From the NCBI GenBank assembly GCA_028554755.1, contig JAPTOF010000028.1, positions 602,501-666,500 of the forward strand: a DNA stretch of 64,000 bases, read 5' to 3'. Shown here piece after piece: positions 10,601 through 22,163 of this stretch. The DNA comes from Cordia subcordata (lineage: Eukaryota > Streptophyta > Magnoliopsida > Boraginales > Cordiaceae). How positions within the stretch are numbered: position 1 is the first letter of the stretch; every line of letters begins with the position of its first letter. The position numbers and the translations under genes are program-made. The notes beneath the pieces are model-generated. The model saw nothing but the letters and a program-made list of their open reading frames with translations, was not told the origin of the DNA and did not search any database.

Positions 10601-13600
10601 TTCAGGTATATCACTCTTTCTTTCTTTAAAATGTTTTCTTCACTAGTACCTTAAGAATTGGTATACTTGAATATATACTCTACCTTTATGATCATGATGT
10701 ACTGATAATATCATATTCTACAGTGCAGATCTTACTTTATGTTTCATAAATTGGATCCAAAGCAGCCGCAATTGATTTTCAGATACCTACCTATTCTTTC
10801 ATTTACAGAAAGCTATATATATCAGGTAACAAGATGACCAGAACTTGTTTATACAGTTCTGATCAGATATATGAAGTTGGTGCAGAAAGAACATAATCTA
10901 CTTTATGTCACTTGGACATATTATTCCATACTTCCATCTGGAAGCTTAATTGCCTACTAGAGTTCCCTTTATTTGAGATGCCTGTAAAAATTTTAATTTC
11001 TTCTTTTTTCTTCTTTTCCCTCCTAAAACTAGCTTAAAGTTTCTCTGTAAGACATCTAACTATATTTTTTGTGCTCATCAAACACTTCCAAGACGAAAAT
11101 GTACAGCATTGTCTTCAAGGGAATGTTTTCTTCACAAGTGCACCTCCAGCAACTAATTTGTTGATAACCTTTATCTTGATTGTCTCATGTATTGGTAGTT
11201 CAGTTGGATAGCTTAAATGAGAAACTGCTGCAGTTACCGTCTGTTGGACTTCCAATTTCCAATGGATGCATTAACATGGTAATAGTCAGATTTGAGAGCT
11301 TGAGAGAATTAGGGTGAAACTATTTTAACTAGCAAGTAAAAAGTTTTCCCCCTAATTTTTGTCCTTCTGCAGGAAGCTAACAATAGCTGGCTTCTTAAGG
11401 CAGCTAGAATGTTAACAACTGATCCATTTAGGCCACTCATTGTTCTGCTTGAGAGTCACGGGCTTTTGACCGGGAGGTCAGCCCCTTCTCTCATCTGTTC
11501 CTTTCTGATTTTGTCCTTTCTGTACAATGTCTTCTAATTTTTTTACTTGGCGTGGTGGTTGTATGAGTGCTTCTATTGAAGCATGACCTCTGAGTTCTGT
11601 TCTCTCTATTCATTTGTATTTACAGGATAAGAGAAGAATTGAACTCTGGCGATGAATATTGGGCTCTTGAAAGAAAGCTTTGTTCTGCATTGACGAGTAA
11701 TGAGGAGGTATAGTTTTCTTCAATGCTATGCATTCTTTCAGACTATTTTGGTTACAGGACTCCATTTGTCTGTGATCTGATAAACCTGCAATAACTTTCT
11801 AATTTGTGGAAGAGATGCTAGAAGAAAGTGAGCTTCTTATATAAATCTTCGGTACTTGAATAGTTTATTTCTCACACCAATGTAGCATGTATCGACAACC
11901 TAACTTTGTTACTTTTCTGTAAGCTATGCAGTCTTATTGCCTAGAGGCCAATAAAAGAAATCAAATGAATTCTTTTACACATCAGATTATCTGATTCCTA
12001 GATGCCTGGACTCAGAGGGAACTTCTATAGGGAACAGGGTAGATAAAAGTTCACAGTGCTGCTGATAGAATATAATGTGCTAGCAGTAATTGCAAACTCT
12101 TGATTTGAAGCGACATAAGCCGAAAATCTTATAAATTAGTCTAATCCGGAAAGGAAGATCAATCTTTTCTTGCCTAAGGAAAGTGATTTTGAGCATCACG
12201 TAAGAGATTTTTCTTCTAGGATCTAATGAGTGAGGAATTTCATCATTCACTGTTCTACGATGTAGGTGTCAGGTGAAAATTGGCTTTAAATCCTAACATG
12301 TTATCTTCTTTGGCAAAAAATAATCTGCACAGATATCAGTTGATGACGTGACAAGGGCAATCCGTTTGAAGTCCTTTGATTACCGAGTGCTCAATCTTAT
12401 CTTGTATCAACTGAGAGGTGAAAAGGTATTATTCTGCCATGTATGTTAAGAATATACAATGTGGTTATCAGCTTTGAATTATTCTCTGCTGCTACAGCCT
12501 TTTATCTTTAGGAATATAGTGTGAAAAAAGGCTCGTAATGTAGTTTTGAGATTGATGTTCATCTTTTAAGGAGAAAATGGTACTGAGGTTACAAACAGCT
12601 GTCTGGTTGCTGAGTTCTTCACTAAAAGTTTCTTTTTTTCTGTGTGGTCTGTGGATGTTGCATCACTTGTTTTGTCAAGATTGTTTAGTGGATGAATGTA
12701 TTCTGTCCATAAATAGGGTGGTCAACATCATTGCTTTCCTTGGTCTTTCAACTTTATACAAAAAGATTAGCGGTTGTTGTTATCACAGTGAATTATCATT
12801 GAGATGCAATCTGATACTGATTTTTTGCTTGTAGTGTCAAATATTTCATTATGAGTTTGTTTCTTTGAAGCTGTTCTGAAGGTAAATGAATTGCATTTGG
12901 AATTTCTGTCAATCTCGGAGTTGCTTGTGGAGGTATCTGATGACTTGTAAGCACTTTCTCTTGATCAATTCATTGATGATTTGAGGTATAGATGTCTGTT
13001 TCGGTTGATATTCTCATCAATGATAAAGAATTCTTTTTCTTAAGTCTTTTATGAACTCTCTTTTATGGGAGACTTCTATGCTTGCAACTTTGCATTTTCC
13101 TATTTGCTATCCTATAGGCCTTTGCATGTAATGACTTTATTCATGTGATCTTGAATCTGGCCATTTCTTGGTCTTAGGGGTTGGACAAGTTAAATTAATA
13201 TAATACTTTAGCCTGGTCTTAGGCCAGGGTGAGATTAGGAAAGCAGTAGATTGAGTACATATAAGGTATAAAATTCTTTGGCCAAACTTAATGCATAAGC
13301 TAGAGGATCCGCCTGAACTGGATACTGAATTGAACAAGTATTGTCAGGGTAGTGTACAGGGTAAATCAAATCGATCTTTTTTTTCCTGAAAAATATATGG
13401 CAGCTCAAGTTAAATAAAGTATAGTTATGGTGTTTGCACCGTGGTTGCTCAACTTCAATCAAAAGCCACTACCAACCAAACATTCTTTTCATGTGTTTGG
13501 TTTTCAACTAACTATATATACGAGTATAATGTTTTTTAAAATTGGTGCACAACAGAATGTCAGAAAATCCATTAAGGTAGAGAATCTGCTTGAATTGGAT

Positions 13601-16600
13601 ATCCAATTGAACAACTATTGTCAGGATAGTGAACAATGTAAATCAAACCGGTCTTCTCTTTTGTGAAAAATATATGGCAGCGCAGCTCAGGTTTAAATAT
13701 AGTTATGGTGTTTGAACCCAGGTTACTCAACTTCAATCAAAAGCAATTGCCAACCAGGCATTCTTTTCATGTGTTTGGTTTTCAGCTAACTATATATGTA
13801 AGTATGCAATGCAGCGGATATTTGGAGAACGTAACAAGAAAAAAGATGAATTAAAGAGCTCAATTTCAAGGCTGAAATTTGCCAAGAAATCCCTAAGATA
13901 AAAAACCCTAGTAGAGAATAAAATATTATTGAGTAATTTCTAGAAAAGTTGTCTCTTGAGTTGAGGAGACCTTATATATATAAGAAAACCCTCTTAAAAG
14001 CAGAAATCTTGACCGTTGACTGAATTCTAATCTTACCCATCTAAAAATGGAAATAAATAAAAATCCAGAATATTGCTACAGTAACACGTGAATAAAACAT
14101 ATGAACAGTAACAATTTAAAACAAAAAACTAACTAAAACAATCAAAGTTAATTTGGGATTGGGCTACTTTGGTCACCATATGCATAGTGCTCTGCATGAG
14201 CACTGCATATTGTACTGTGTGTGTGAACAGTACGCGTACACAATACGTAACAGTACATGTGTTCAAAAGTTTTATATTATAAGTTCAAAATTTTTATATT
14301 ATAGGTTCAAAATATTTGTATTATATGTTTAAAGCTCTTATACCAAGTTGCAAATTTTTTCAAAATTCTTATATTACATATTCAAACGCTTAAAAGCAAG
14401 TTCACAAAATAAAAATTATAATTTCATAAATTTTATATTTTATGTTCAAAACTCTTATATTATATGTTCAAAATTCTTATATTATGTTTTCAAAACTTTT
14501 ATATTATAAGTTCAAAAGTTTAAAAGCAAGTTTATAAAATAAAAATTATAATCTCATAAATTTTATATTCTATATTCAAACCTCTTATATTACATGCTCA
14601 TAGATTATGTTTTGTTCAAACCTTTTATATTACATGTTCAAAATTCTTATATTATATGTTTAAAAGTTCTTATATTATATATTCAAAACTCTTATATTAT
14701 AAGTTCAATAGTTTTAAAGCAAGTTCACAAAATAAAAATTATAGTCTCATAAATTTTATATTTTATGTTCAAAACTCTTATATTACATGCTCATAGATTA
14801 TACTTTGTGTTCAAAAGTCCTATATTACCTATTCAAAATTCTTATATTATATGTTCAAAACTCTTATGTTAAGCCACAAATAAGAGTTTTGAACATAGAA
14901 TATAAGAATTTTGGACATATAATATAAAAATTTTGAACCTATAATAGAAGAATTTTGAATACATGTACCACTACATACTGTGTGCGCATACCCTTCACAC
15001 ACAGTATGATGTATAGTGCTCTACAGGAGCACTATCCCTCTGGAGCATAGTAAAAATTACGGGCTTGGGCTTGGCTGCTTCAGTATGTAAATAAGAAAAA
15101 TGCTTCATGGAAGATAATGGTTTTAAAATTTGTGCGCAATAGAATGGCAGAAAATGCATTAAATGACTTCATCACTTGTAAAGCTATAAAAATCTGAGAC
15201 ACCCTCGAGTCTCTTTTGCTTAATCTACTCCCTATTCAGCAATTGTTGGTTAGATGATTGTTTTTGATAGAATTCAGGTTAACATTTGGAAGCGCCATAT
15301 CATATCTCATCTTACCACAACTATTTTTTTTCTCAAGTACCATTTTATGAAACTTGTATGTTTTTCCAGGATTGGCAATTTTAGAATTACATTTATTCTA
15401 GTTCTCTTTCAAATTATTATTTTTCTCAATCATCTTACATGTTTTCAAGATTTGAAGAGAGTAAAGAGTTAGAGAGAGAGAGGAAATTTACGGAGTTACT
15501 TTTTACTCATCCAGCTCATTAAAGGGTAAGGGTAAGGCTATAGTAAAGCTGATTGATAAAGGTGATAGGTAGGTATTGATAGAGCTGGTAAAACAGGTTG
15601 AAACCCGCGGGTGAACCTACCTAACTTGCCAAGAAAGGAGATTAGGGTTGAGCTAATCACCTGCCATACAAATGGGTCAACCTGACCCAACTCGCAAACA
15701 ATGCGGGTTATGTTAGGCTGATCCGCAGGTGACAAGCTAACCCCCAACCCTTTTATCTTGCCCAACCTGCCTTTACTTTTAAAAATCATGTATAACTACT
15801 CATGTGATTTAAGCTTAATTACTATTTTTGTGATTGATTATGGTCCTACAGTATGATTTAAAAATTTAAGTATTTGACTCATAATTATTTTTTTAAAAAT
15901 GCATACCTTTATTTTTTAGAAAAATATGGATGGTCAAACCACCTAACCCGCCGACCTGCTAACCCTCCAAGGGGAGGGTGTGGGTTGGCACTTTGCAGAG
16001 CCACTAAAATGGCCCGACCAGACCCACCAACTCACTTACCCTGGCCTAAATGGGTTGCTTGACCTAAGCCGGCCCGTTTTCCAGCCCTAGGTATAGGGTA
16101 GAGAATACTAGAACGCTGCCTACTAGGAGGGTGCAAAACATTATCTCACCTTATCCTATCCGGTGATGTTCTTACCCTAAACCCTAAACCCTGAACCCTG
16201 AACCCTGAACCATTGGATCATCACCTATTCCATGAATAATAGAATGACTAAAAATTCAAAGAAAGATTTGTCTTTTGGTCAAAATAGGAATAGGAATTTG
16301 AATTTAAAAGAAGACAAATCTTTCTTTCGATTTCGAAATCTGAATTCTTTGAAAATTTTTTGGAGTCCAGGCATGAGGTATTAAGCGTGGCGTATACCCA
16401 TATTCAATTATATGTCTTTTGACTTCTATAGGAGTTCGGTACATGTCTAATTCACACTTTGGCTGATCATCCTGATTATAGCTATTGTGTACCGAAAAAG
16501 TTATTGTGAGGTGTAGAACTTTTGCAACCCCGATACACAAAAGAATTCTTCCCTGCTCCATTTATATATATATATATATCTTTTGACTTCTATAGGAGTT

Positions 16601-19066
16601 CAGTACATGTCTAATTCACACTTTGGCTGATCATCCTGATTATAGCTATTGTGTACCGAAAAAGTTATTGTGAGGTGTAGAACTTTTGCAACCCCGATAC
16701 ACAAAAGAATTCTTCCCTGCTCCATTTATATATATATATATATATATTGTTTTTTGGCTTGGTATATAGTCTTGCTTGGAATTCTTCCTTTCTGTCCGTT
16801 TTGCATTTCTCATTTTATGATATATGGTTAAGCCTAAGACTGTTTTCCCTTTCTTGTTTTCTAAATGCATATGAGCTCACTGGAGGGTTACATGGTGATT
16901 TCATAGGTTTGACTATGAGGTGAGTAACTCTTTTGTTGTCAGTCCCTGCTCCTATCCTGGTTTTTCTCGATGAACTCCATCTGTAATCTCTTCCCTTTAA
17001 CAGGAGGACGTGTTGGAGAATAATTTTAATATTCTGCGTATGTTCGTCAAAATATATGGAAGTTCTGCTGCACCAGCAATCCTGGTTAGTAATTGTTCAT
17101 TAAAATATATACAAAAGATGCCTCTGTTTAACATTAGAAGTTTTCTTCCACAATAAGGCATCTCAATGTAAGGAACCACAGAATAATAACGTTACTAAAA
17201 CAGGAAAAGAACAATAAGAATCAATCTGGATCATCAAAGAGCATGTGAGGACCCCAAGAGATAAGCAGGTGACTGTCAAAGGACATGAAACCTATTCCAG
17301 TGGTGTCTTTTGTGCTTTAGCGTTGCAGAGGTGCTAAAACCTGACACTAGAAGAAACTTGCTCGGGAAACTCAAAGCATGGGTGAACGTTCTAGTGCCTT
17401 GTAGAGAAAGAGAGGTTCTCTAGTTAGATAGAGAAGGCCAGCCGCTAGAGAAACTTCCTGATCTGCTTTCAATCTTCCCCAGATGTTTCCACATATGTTC
17501 TGCCAGTTCAGTACTTCTCTCTTCCCATCTTGCAAAGGGCTAGTCATGCTTTCTTGCTATCTACCCGACAAAATAGAAGAATTACAATTCAACCTCCCCT
17601 CATATACTCCAAAAACTGGTCATGGACCAGATAACATGACAGGAGATCAGAAGGCGCAATTCACCTGCCTTGGCCCATGTAGAGGTGCATACTTATTTAG
17701 GACGTAGGAACATTTGTAGAAGGAGAAATAGAGAACTAAATGGATAATGAATTAGTGATCAATTCAATTGTCACTTTGTTGTCTGTAGATCTGCCATGCC
17801 AATAAGTAAGAAAGCTGCAATGCCAAAATCTTTACATTCGAGTTTTGAAGATATTGATTTAGATAACCAGTTTTCCTGCAGTGAACCTCCAAAATCCATA
17901 TGCCTTTTAGTGCTTTCTGCCAGGAGAAAGAAAAAAAAAAAAAAGAAAAGAATTTGTTTGAGATCAAAAAGAAAAGTTTTTGAAATGATATTGATTTATA
18001 TAATTAGCTTTCCTCCAGTGAACCAAGTTAACCTCTGAAACCCATAAGCCTTTAGTGCTTGCTTACAGAAAGCAGAAAATGTTAGAAATCCATTTTTCTT
18101 GATTATAACTGGTAAGACATCCAATGAGTATGACCAGGCAAGTAGGGAAGTGCACTTGTAGTTTTTCCAGTTAATAACCAAAAAAGCTTCCAGGAAGTAG
18201 CTTGTGAGACAGGGAATATACAAGAAAATTAAGTGACAGCTTAATTTTCTTGTTTTCCCTCACGGCTTCTATTGCATATGTTAGATATATGTTCCTAAAC
18301 TGCTACTTTATATGACCCTTTGGTGACTAGTGTATTTTTGAAATTGACAAACTATCTATTCTGAGAAGTTTCTTGATTACTTTTCATATTCTTGTATACA
18401 AATAACTATATTGTTACTTTTCAAAGTAAATTTTGCTTTGATAAGTACTGGAAGATAACATTGAAGTCCAGGCATGTCTCATTTAGAAGTTAAAAGTAGT
18501 TCTTTTTTGCCAGGCAGAATTTATATCTGAAGCTGAAGAGAAGTACGGTGCCTTGCTGAAAGCTTTGGATCCTGAACTGTCTATGAACTATCAGAGAAGA
18601 TGTGAAGAAGCTACTAAAGAAGGTGAACTTTTACCTTGATAAAACTACAAAGTTTTATATTGAGCTTCCAAAGAGACTCGCACTAGGATATTTGACTTTG
18701 CATCAATTTTACTTCTTCGAAGAGAAAACAGAAGAAGATACCCTTTCTTTGTTGGTCGCATCGCATAAATACCATTTCTGTTGGTTACACAATGCATTCC
18801 TATTTATATGCGAGTGACAAGGAAATTATTATTTGTCATCCTATTGCTTGGCTTTCTTTTTATCCATTTTCTCCCCCGTGTATGTAATGTGAGGCCTGCT
18901 GAAATTATTTGTAGGTGGCAACACCTCAGGTCCTTCTCTAGGAACATGGTGTATACCACCAGTAATTGAAGATGAGGGTTTATATCGGGCGAAGTTCCAA
19001 AATTTGGAGCCAGCATTTATACCTGAAGGGCAGAAAGTGACTGTTGGTGATTCCAGTTCAGAATAG
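7648..19066 (+). CDS. Gene A: conserved plant protein of unknown function, 14 exons, 419 aa
   Basis: I joined exons by frame continuity and GT-AG sites: 7648-7785, 8651-8716, 8802-8856, 9421-9545, 10724-10825, 11204-11278, 11373-11476, 11626-11707, 12333-12425, 12882-12946, 16907-16919, 17004-17084, 18514-18622, 18915-19066. These total 1260 nt, 419 residues plus TAG, with no internal stop. The start ATG at 7648 has a good context (AAAATGG) and begins MEALQKLEQVQRMIE. An upstream in-frame GTG is ignored. The product looks mostly helical and soluble, with no signal peptide or membrane segment. Recognisable stretches include FCCKEAFDLV, LVEVSDDLFDYE and WCIPPVIEDEG. I recall similar uncharacterised proteins in other plants but no known function. 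The first exons are short and weakly supported on their own. The frame logic across all 13 junctions makes the model fairly secure. Exon 11 is only 13 nt. Confidence 0.8.
7786..8650 (+). other. Gene A intron 1, no other feature seen
   Basis: An 865-bp intron running from GTACTC to GAAAG. It holds AT-rich unique-looking sequence. The small open frames at 8385-8684 are not supported as genes. Confidence 0.7.
9959..9982 (+). repeat. (TA)n microsatellite in gene A intron 4
   Basis: An uninterrupted AT dinucleotide run of about 24 bp inside the intron between exons 4 and 5. The rest of that 1.2-kb intron shows nothing I can assign. Confidence 0.8.
13285..13805 (+). repeat. Tandem pair of about 290-bp units in gene A intron 10
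   Basis: The segment with GAATTGAACAAGTATTGTCA, an ATATATGGCAG motif, TATAGTTATGGTGTTTG and CATTCTTTTCATGTGTTTGG occurs at about 13,320-13,520 and again at about 13,600-13,795, with roughly 90% similarity by eye. A third partial copy (TTTAAAATTTGTGCGCAATAG) lies at 15,121-15,165, beyond an inserted element, so the array was probably interrupted by the 14,182-15,036 insertion. Confidence 0.75.
14182..15036. mobile_element. MITE-like element with 85-bp inverted termini and an internal 22-bp satellite
   Basis: The left end (14,182-14,264, CATAGTGCTCTGCATGAGCACT and then ACTGTGTGTG) matches the reverse complement of the right end (14,961-15,036, GTGCTCTACAGGAGCACTAT and the preceding ACACACAGTATG). 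Between them, about 30 imperfect copies of a 20-22-bp unit, roughly TTCAAAACTCTTATATTATATG, run through 14,256-14,960; some copies near the right end are inverted. There is no coding capacity. I could not fix a target duplication, so the superfamily is open (a hAT-type MITE is possible). Confidence 0.65.
15580..16089. mobile_element. hAT-type MITE, about 510 bp
   Basis: The left terminus TAGAGCTGGTAAAACAGG and the reverse complement of the right terminus, TAGGGCTGGAAAACGGG, match the TAGRGCTGG termini common in plant hAT elements. The inside is rich in ACCCGC, CAACC and GGCCCG patches with no transposase. The flanking 8-mers GGTATTGA and GGTATAGG are an imperfect 8-bp target duplication. It lies in intron 10 of gene A. 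Confidence 0.7.
16170..16211 (-). repeat. Interstitial telomere-like repeat
   Basis: ACCCTAAACCCTAAACCCTG followed by GAACCCTGAACCCTGAACC gives about five to six units of the plant telomere repeat (TTTAGGG on the minus strand). Half of them carry an A-to-G change giving CCCTGAA. It is only about 40 bp and sits about 80 bp right of the hAT MITE. Confidence 0.8.
16411..16746 (+). repeat. Tandem duplication of a 164-bp segment ending in (TA)n
   Basis: The segment from CTTTTGACTTCTATAGGAG through CCCTGCTCCATTTATATAT occurs at 16,416-16,580 and again at 16,580-16,746. I see only one substitution (TTCGGT versus TTCAGT) plus a different TA-run length. It is still within intron 10 of gene A, just upstream of the 13-nt exon. 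Immediately left, AAAGAAAGATTTGTCTT (16,258) and AAGACAAATCTTTCTTT (16,310) form an inverted repeat. Confidence 0.85.
17085..18513 (+). other. Gene A intron 12, no other feature seen
   Basis: A 1.4-kb intron with unremarkable AT-rich sequence, a short A-run at 17,930 and no ORF I can support. An inverted pair, GAAAATTAAGTGACAGC / GCTTAATTTTC, occurs near 18,225-18,250. Confidence 0.6.
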
Positions 19067-19249
19067 TACTTCCTTGTGGTGCCACCTAAATTGGGTTCTA
19101 GGGGAATAGGCTAATATTTACAATTTTTTAGCTTAAACTGCTAAATATTAGTCAGGGAATGAGATAGTTTGTTATGTAGTTATACTTAGATTGATTGTAC
19201 TATTCTTATATAAACCAAGCACCAGAGACTTAGGGTTGAATATAAGGAG

Positions 19250-20697
19250 ATATGTTTCAATGTGATGGATGAAATTAATTTAATTAGTCTGACAATTTCT
19301 CAAACGACTAAATATGTATCTTATGAATGTGGAATAATTTATATATATGTTCATTAGTATACATGTCCCTAAAGGGTTGAAAATATTTGAAGCATAAAAT
19401 CTTTAGAAAAATTTATTCAATTGAATTACAAAAGATTTTTGTATGGTTTGACAATTTAGAAAATTGAAATACATTTGTTTTAGTGCAAATCTTCTAAAGA
19501 AATGGTTGAATAGTTCAAATGTTTCAGTGAAGAAATATATATAAGAGGGAATCGTTAAAAGCTCTCGATTGCGTATTCATATAGAATTTTGAGACAAATT
19601 TTTTACTCGATCTGAAAATCGAGTATTATACAGAAAATGAAGTATTATACAGATGTAAGATTATTCATTTAGGAATTAGAAGCAAAATGTTCGTACTACA
19701 AGTGTCTGAATATTTTAATTCTTAATATTAGATGGACAATTTGGATTTGCAAGGATAATGAAAATATTCATGGAGTGTCATACATCAATGTTATATATAT
19801 ATGTATCTTGTTATAACATAAGAGATAATATATCTTTCTATAGTATTTGTGCCTGTACGATTATCTCATATTTTATTAACAAGGTTTGATTCTGTACCAA
19901 TGGAAAGCCATTGAGGTATTACATATCGATTTTGTTATCATTAAAAGTAATAATGTGAGTTTTTTATATCAAGGCACTTGGATCAAAGTTGATTTAGTAT
20001 GAAAATTTTTAAGTATTTGTTTGACTTACAACAAGCAATATCTATATATATGCTAGAATTATCAAGAATTAATACTAGTAGAGGCTCATTATTATTATTA
20101 CTTCCTCAATGTATGCCAATCAATTACTCAAACAAGTAAATGATATCATATGCATTGTTTGAGTTAAGAGAAATTATTGAATCTTACATATTATGATGAA
20201 ATTCATGCATGAACTCCCAAAGGAATGTGAAATAGATATTTCTCAAATGAGAACTTCAATTGAAATAAAATCATCTATAATAATATTTAAGAAATTATAA
20301 GATTAGCATGTATACTCAAAGACTTTTTGATATGATGATATGAGGGAAAATAAATACACGCTTTACTCTTTTTTCTTTAGCCTACTTTTGTCTCACTAGG
20401 TTTTCCAGACAAAGTTTTTAATGAGGCAGATTGAAGCGTATTACAAAAACATTGTACTATTTTTAATGAGGAATATTCTGAAGTGATGAATATAAAAAAA
20501 TGAGTATTATGAAATTATGAAATTATTATTATTGATATTCATCTTTAGGCTACTTTATTATTATCCAAAGTCTAGATTTGATTTATGATTATCTAGACTC
20601 TCATATGATGAAATTGGATTAGCTTATGTATTTAATTAAATCTAAATAAATTTTAAACATATGTAACTGCTCTTGTATTGCTCTTATAAATAGGGCA
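19250..20697 (+). mobile_element. Copia fragment 1 (RT remnant to partial 3' LTR)
   Basis: At 19,330-19,480 a broken frame keeps the RT pattern KGLKIFEA then FLYGL, corresponding to EGLKMPEA...SLYGLK in copia RT. The 3' region at 20,370-20,500 has the TTTGTCTCACTAGGTTTTCC and AATGAGGCAGA motifs found before the polypurine tract in the element at 2261-7505. An LTR start TATTATGAAATTATGAAATT near 20,510 follows. It ends abruptly at 20,697 (AATAGGGCA), where the inverted-repeat element begins. It is colinear with fragment 2. Confidence 0.75.
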
Positions 20698-22104
20698 GAG
20701 AATTAATCAAAATAATATGAAAAAAATAAAAATTCCCAAACTAACATACTTTGAACTCAGTTTTTCAAAATAGTATTTTTGCGAAATAATTTGATAACAA
20801 ATTTTTCCATATTTACCAAATCATTTGGTAACTAACTTTTTTGGCCGCAGACTTTTCCCAAATCATTCAACAAAAATTTGTTGCCAAATCATTTGGCAAA
20901 AAAAACTGAATCCCCCTCCCTCTCCCCTCCTCCTCCCCCCAAGAAAAAGTCCCATGCCTATTAGGCTACTTTTGTTTGTTTTTCTCCAGCTTTTCTCAAT
21001 CAATATATTCATTTTTCTACCTTTTTAGGATTATTAGTATATATTCTTCTGGTTAAATGGGTACAATAGTAAAGATTCTTCAGGTTGAATTTGGAAAGTA
21101 AGAATGCATGATTGATTCTTTAGCTAAATTTTTTGTTTTTACCATTTCAGGTGGAATTGCAGAGATTGTGCCAAACATGAAATAAATACCCAACCACATG
21201 CTTCTTCTCTTATATAAACTTCCCCCTCACTCATCTTCCCTAATTAGAAAAGAAAAAAGCACTTCCCCGCATCACAAACATAAAATTGTCTCATCTCAAA
21301 TCCTTCATTCAACATACTTTCAGAAGTCTTTCTTCAACTTTCATCATTCATTATTTTTTCAAATAGTAGGCTCAAGAGTGGTAATTATCAATAGTATTGC
21401 TTTATTTGATAAATTGTATTCAAAATATTTGAATGAAATGGTAGAGGTAGATTCTCGGTCTAGTAGAATTGATGACTTTGTCAGAAGTATTCTTTTGCTA
21501 CATCTCGTATTAATTTGTACATGTTCTCAACTCAAGATGAACGTCCACTTATTGAGCTTACTATTTGAAAAAATAATGAATGATGAAAGTTGAATAAAGA
21601 CTTCCAAGAGTATGTTGAATGAAGGATTTGAGATGAGATGATTTTATGTTTCTGATGCAGGGAAGTGTTTTCCTCTTTTCTAATTAGGGAAGTCAAGGGA
21701 GGGAAAAGTTTATATAAGAGAAGCAAGTGGTTGGATGTTCATATCATGTTTAGTACAATCTCTGCAATTCCACCTCAAATGATAAAAATAAAAAACTTCA
21801 GCTGAAGAATCAATTATGCTTTCTTACTTTTCAGATTCAACTAGAAGAATCTTTACTATTTAACCTAAGAATCTTTACTATTCTACCTATTTAACCTGAA
21901 GAATCTTTACTATTAAACCTGAAAAGTAGAAAAAAATGAATATACTAATTGAGAAAAGCTAGAGAAATACAAACAAAAATAGCCTAATAGGCATTTGCGC
22001 GAGGGACCGGGGGGGTGGGAAGGAGGGGAGGGGGGAAGAAATTCAGTTTTTTTGGCCAAATGATTTGGCAAAAGTCTACTAACAGATGATTTGCTAGATG
22101 TTAG
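20698..22104. mobile_element. Large inverted-repeat (foldback/MULE-like) element
   Basis: The left arm (about 20,698-21,382) and right arm (about 21,545-22,104) are reverse complements at roughly 85-90% by eye, around a spacer of about 160 bp. Paired blocks include CATCTCAAATCCTTCATTC, TTCAACTTTCATCATTCATT and TTCCCTAATTAGAAAAGA. The left end GAGAATTAATCAAAATAATA matches the MULE end at 22,164. The outer 35 bp of the right arm are missing where copia fragment 2 begins. Near-palindromes TTGCCAAATCATTTGGCAA lie just inside both ends. There is no transposase. Open frames at 21,198-21,593 (+) and 21,532-21,726 (-) are mirror shadows of the two arms. Confidence 0.75.
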
Positions 22105-22163
22105 TTTGAGACAATTTTTACTCAATTTGAAAATAAAGTATTATTCAAATGTAAGATTATTCA
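22105..22163 (+). mobile_element. Copia fragment 2, left piece, ending in the MULE target duplication
   Basis: The stretch TTTGAGACAATTTTTACTC to GTAAGATTATTCA matches 19,587-19,665 of fragment 1. It ends with GATTATTCA (22,155-22,163), one copy of the target duplication. The sequence continues at 24,513. Confidence 0.7.

Noticed and set aside
14256..14960. CRISPR-like regular repeats
   Set aside because: Units are contiguous without unique spacers and sit between inverted termini in a plant intron.
16304..16561. 85-residue minus-strand frame resembling organelle-like sequence
   Set aside because: I considered a plastid DNA insertion but could not match it to any organelle gene; it overlaps a tandem duplication in an intron.
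21198..21726. Two similar predicted proteins on opposite strands
   Set aside because: They are the two arms of the inverted repeat read on each strand, not a gene pair.
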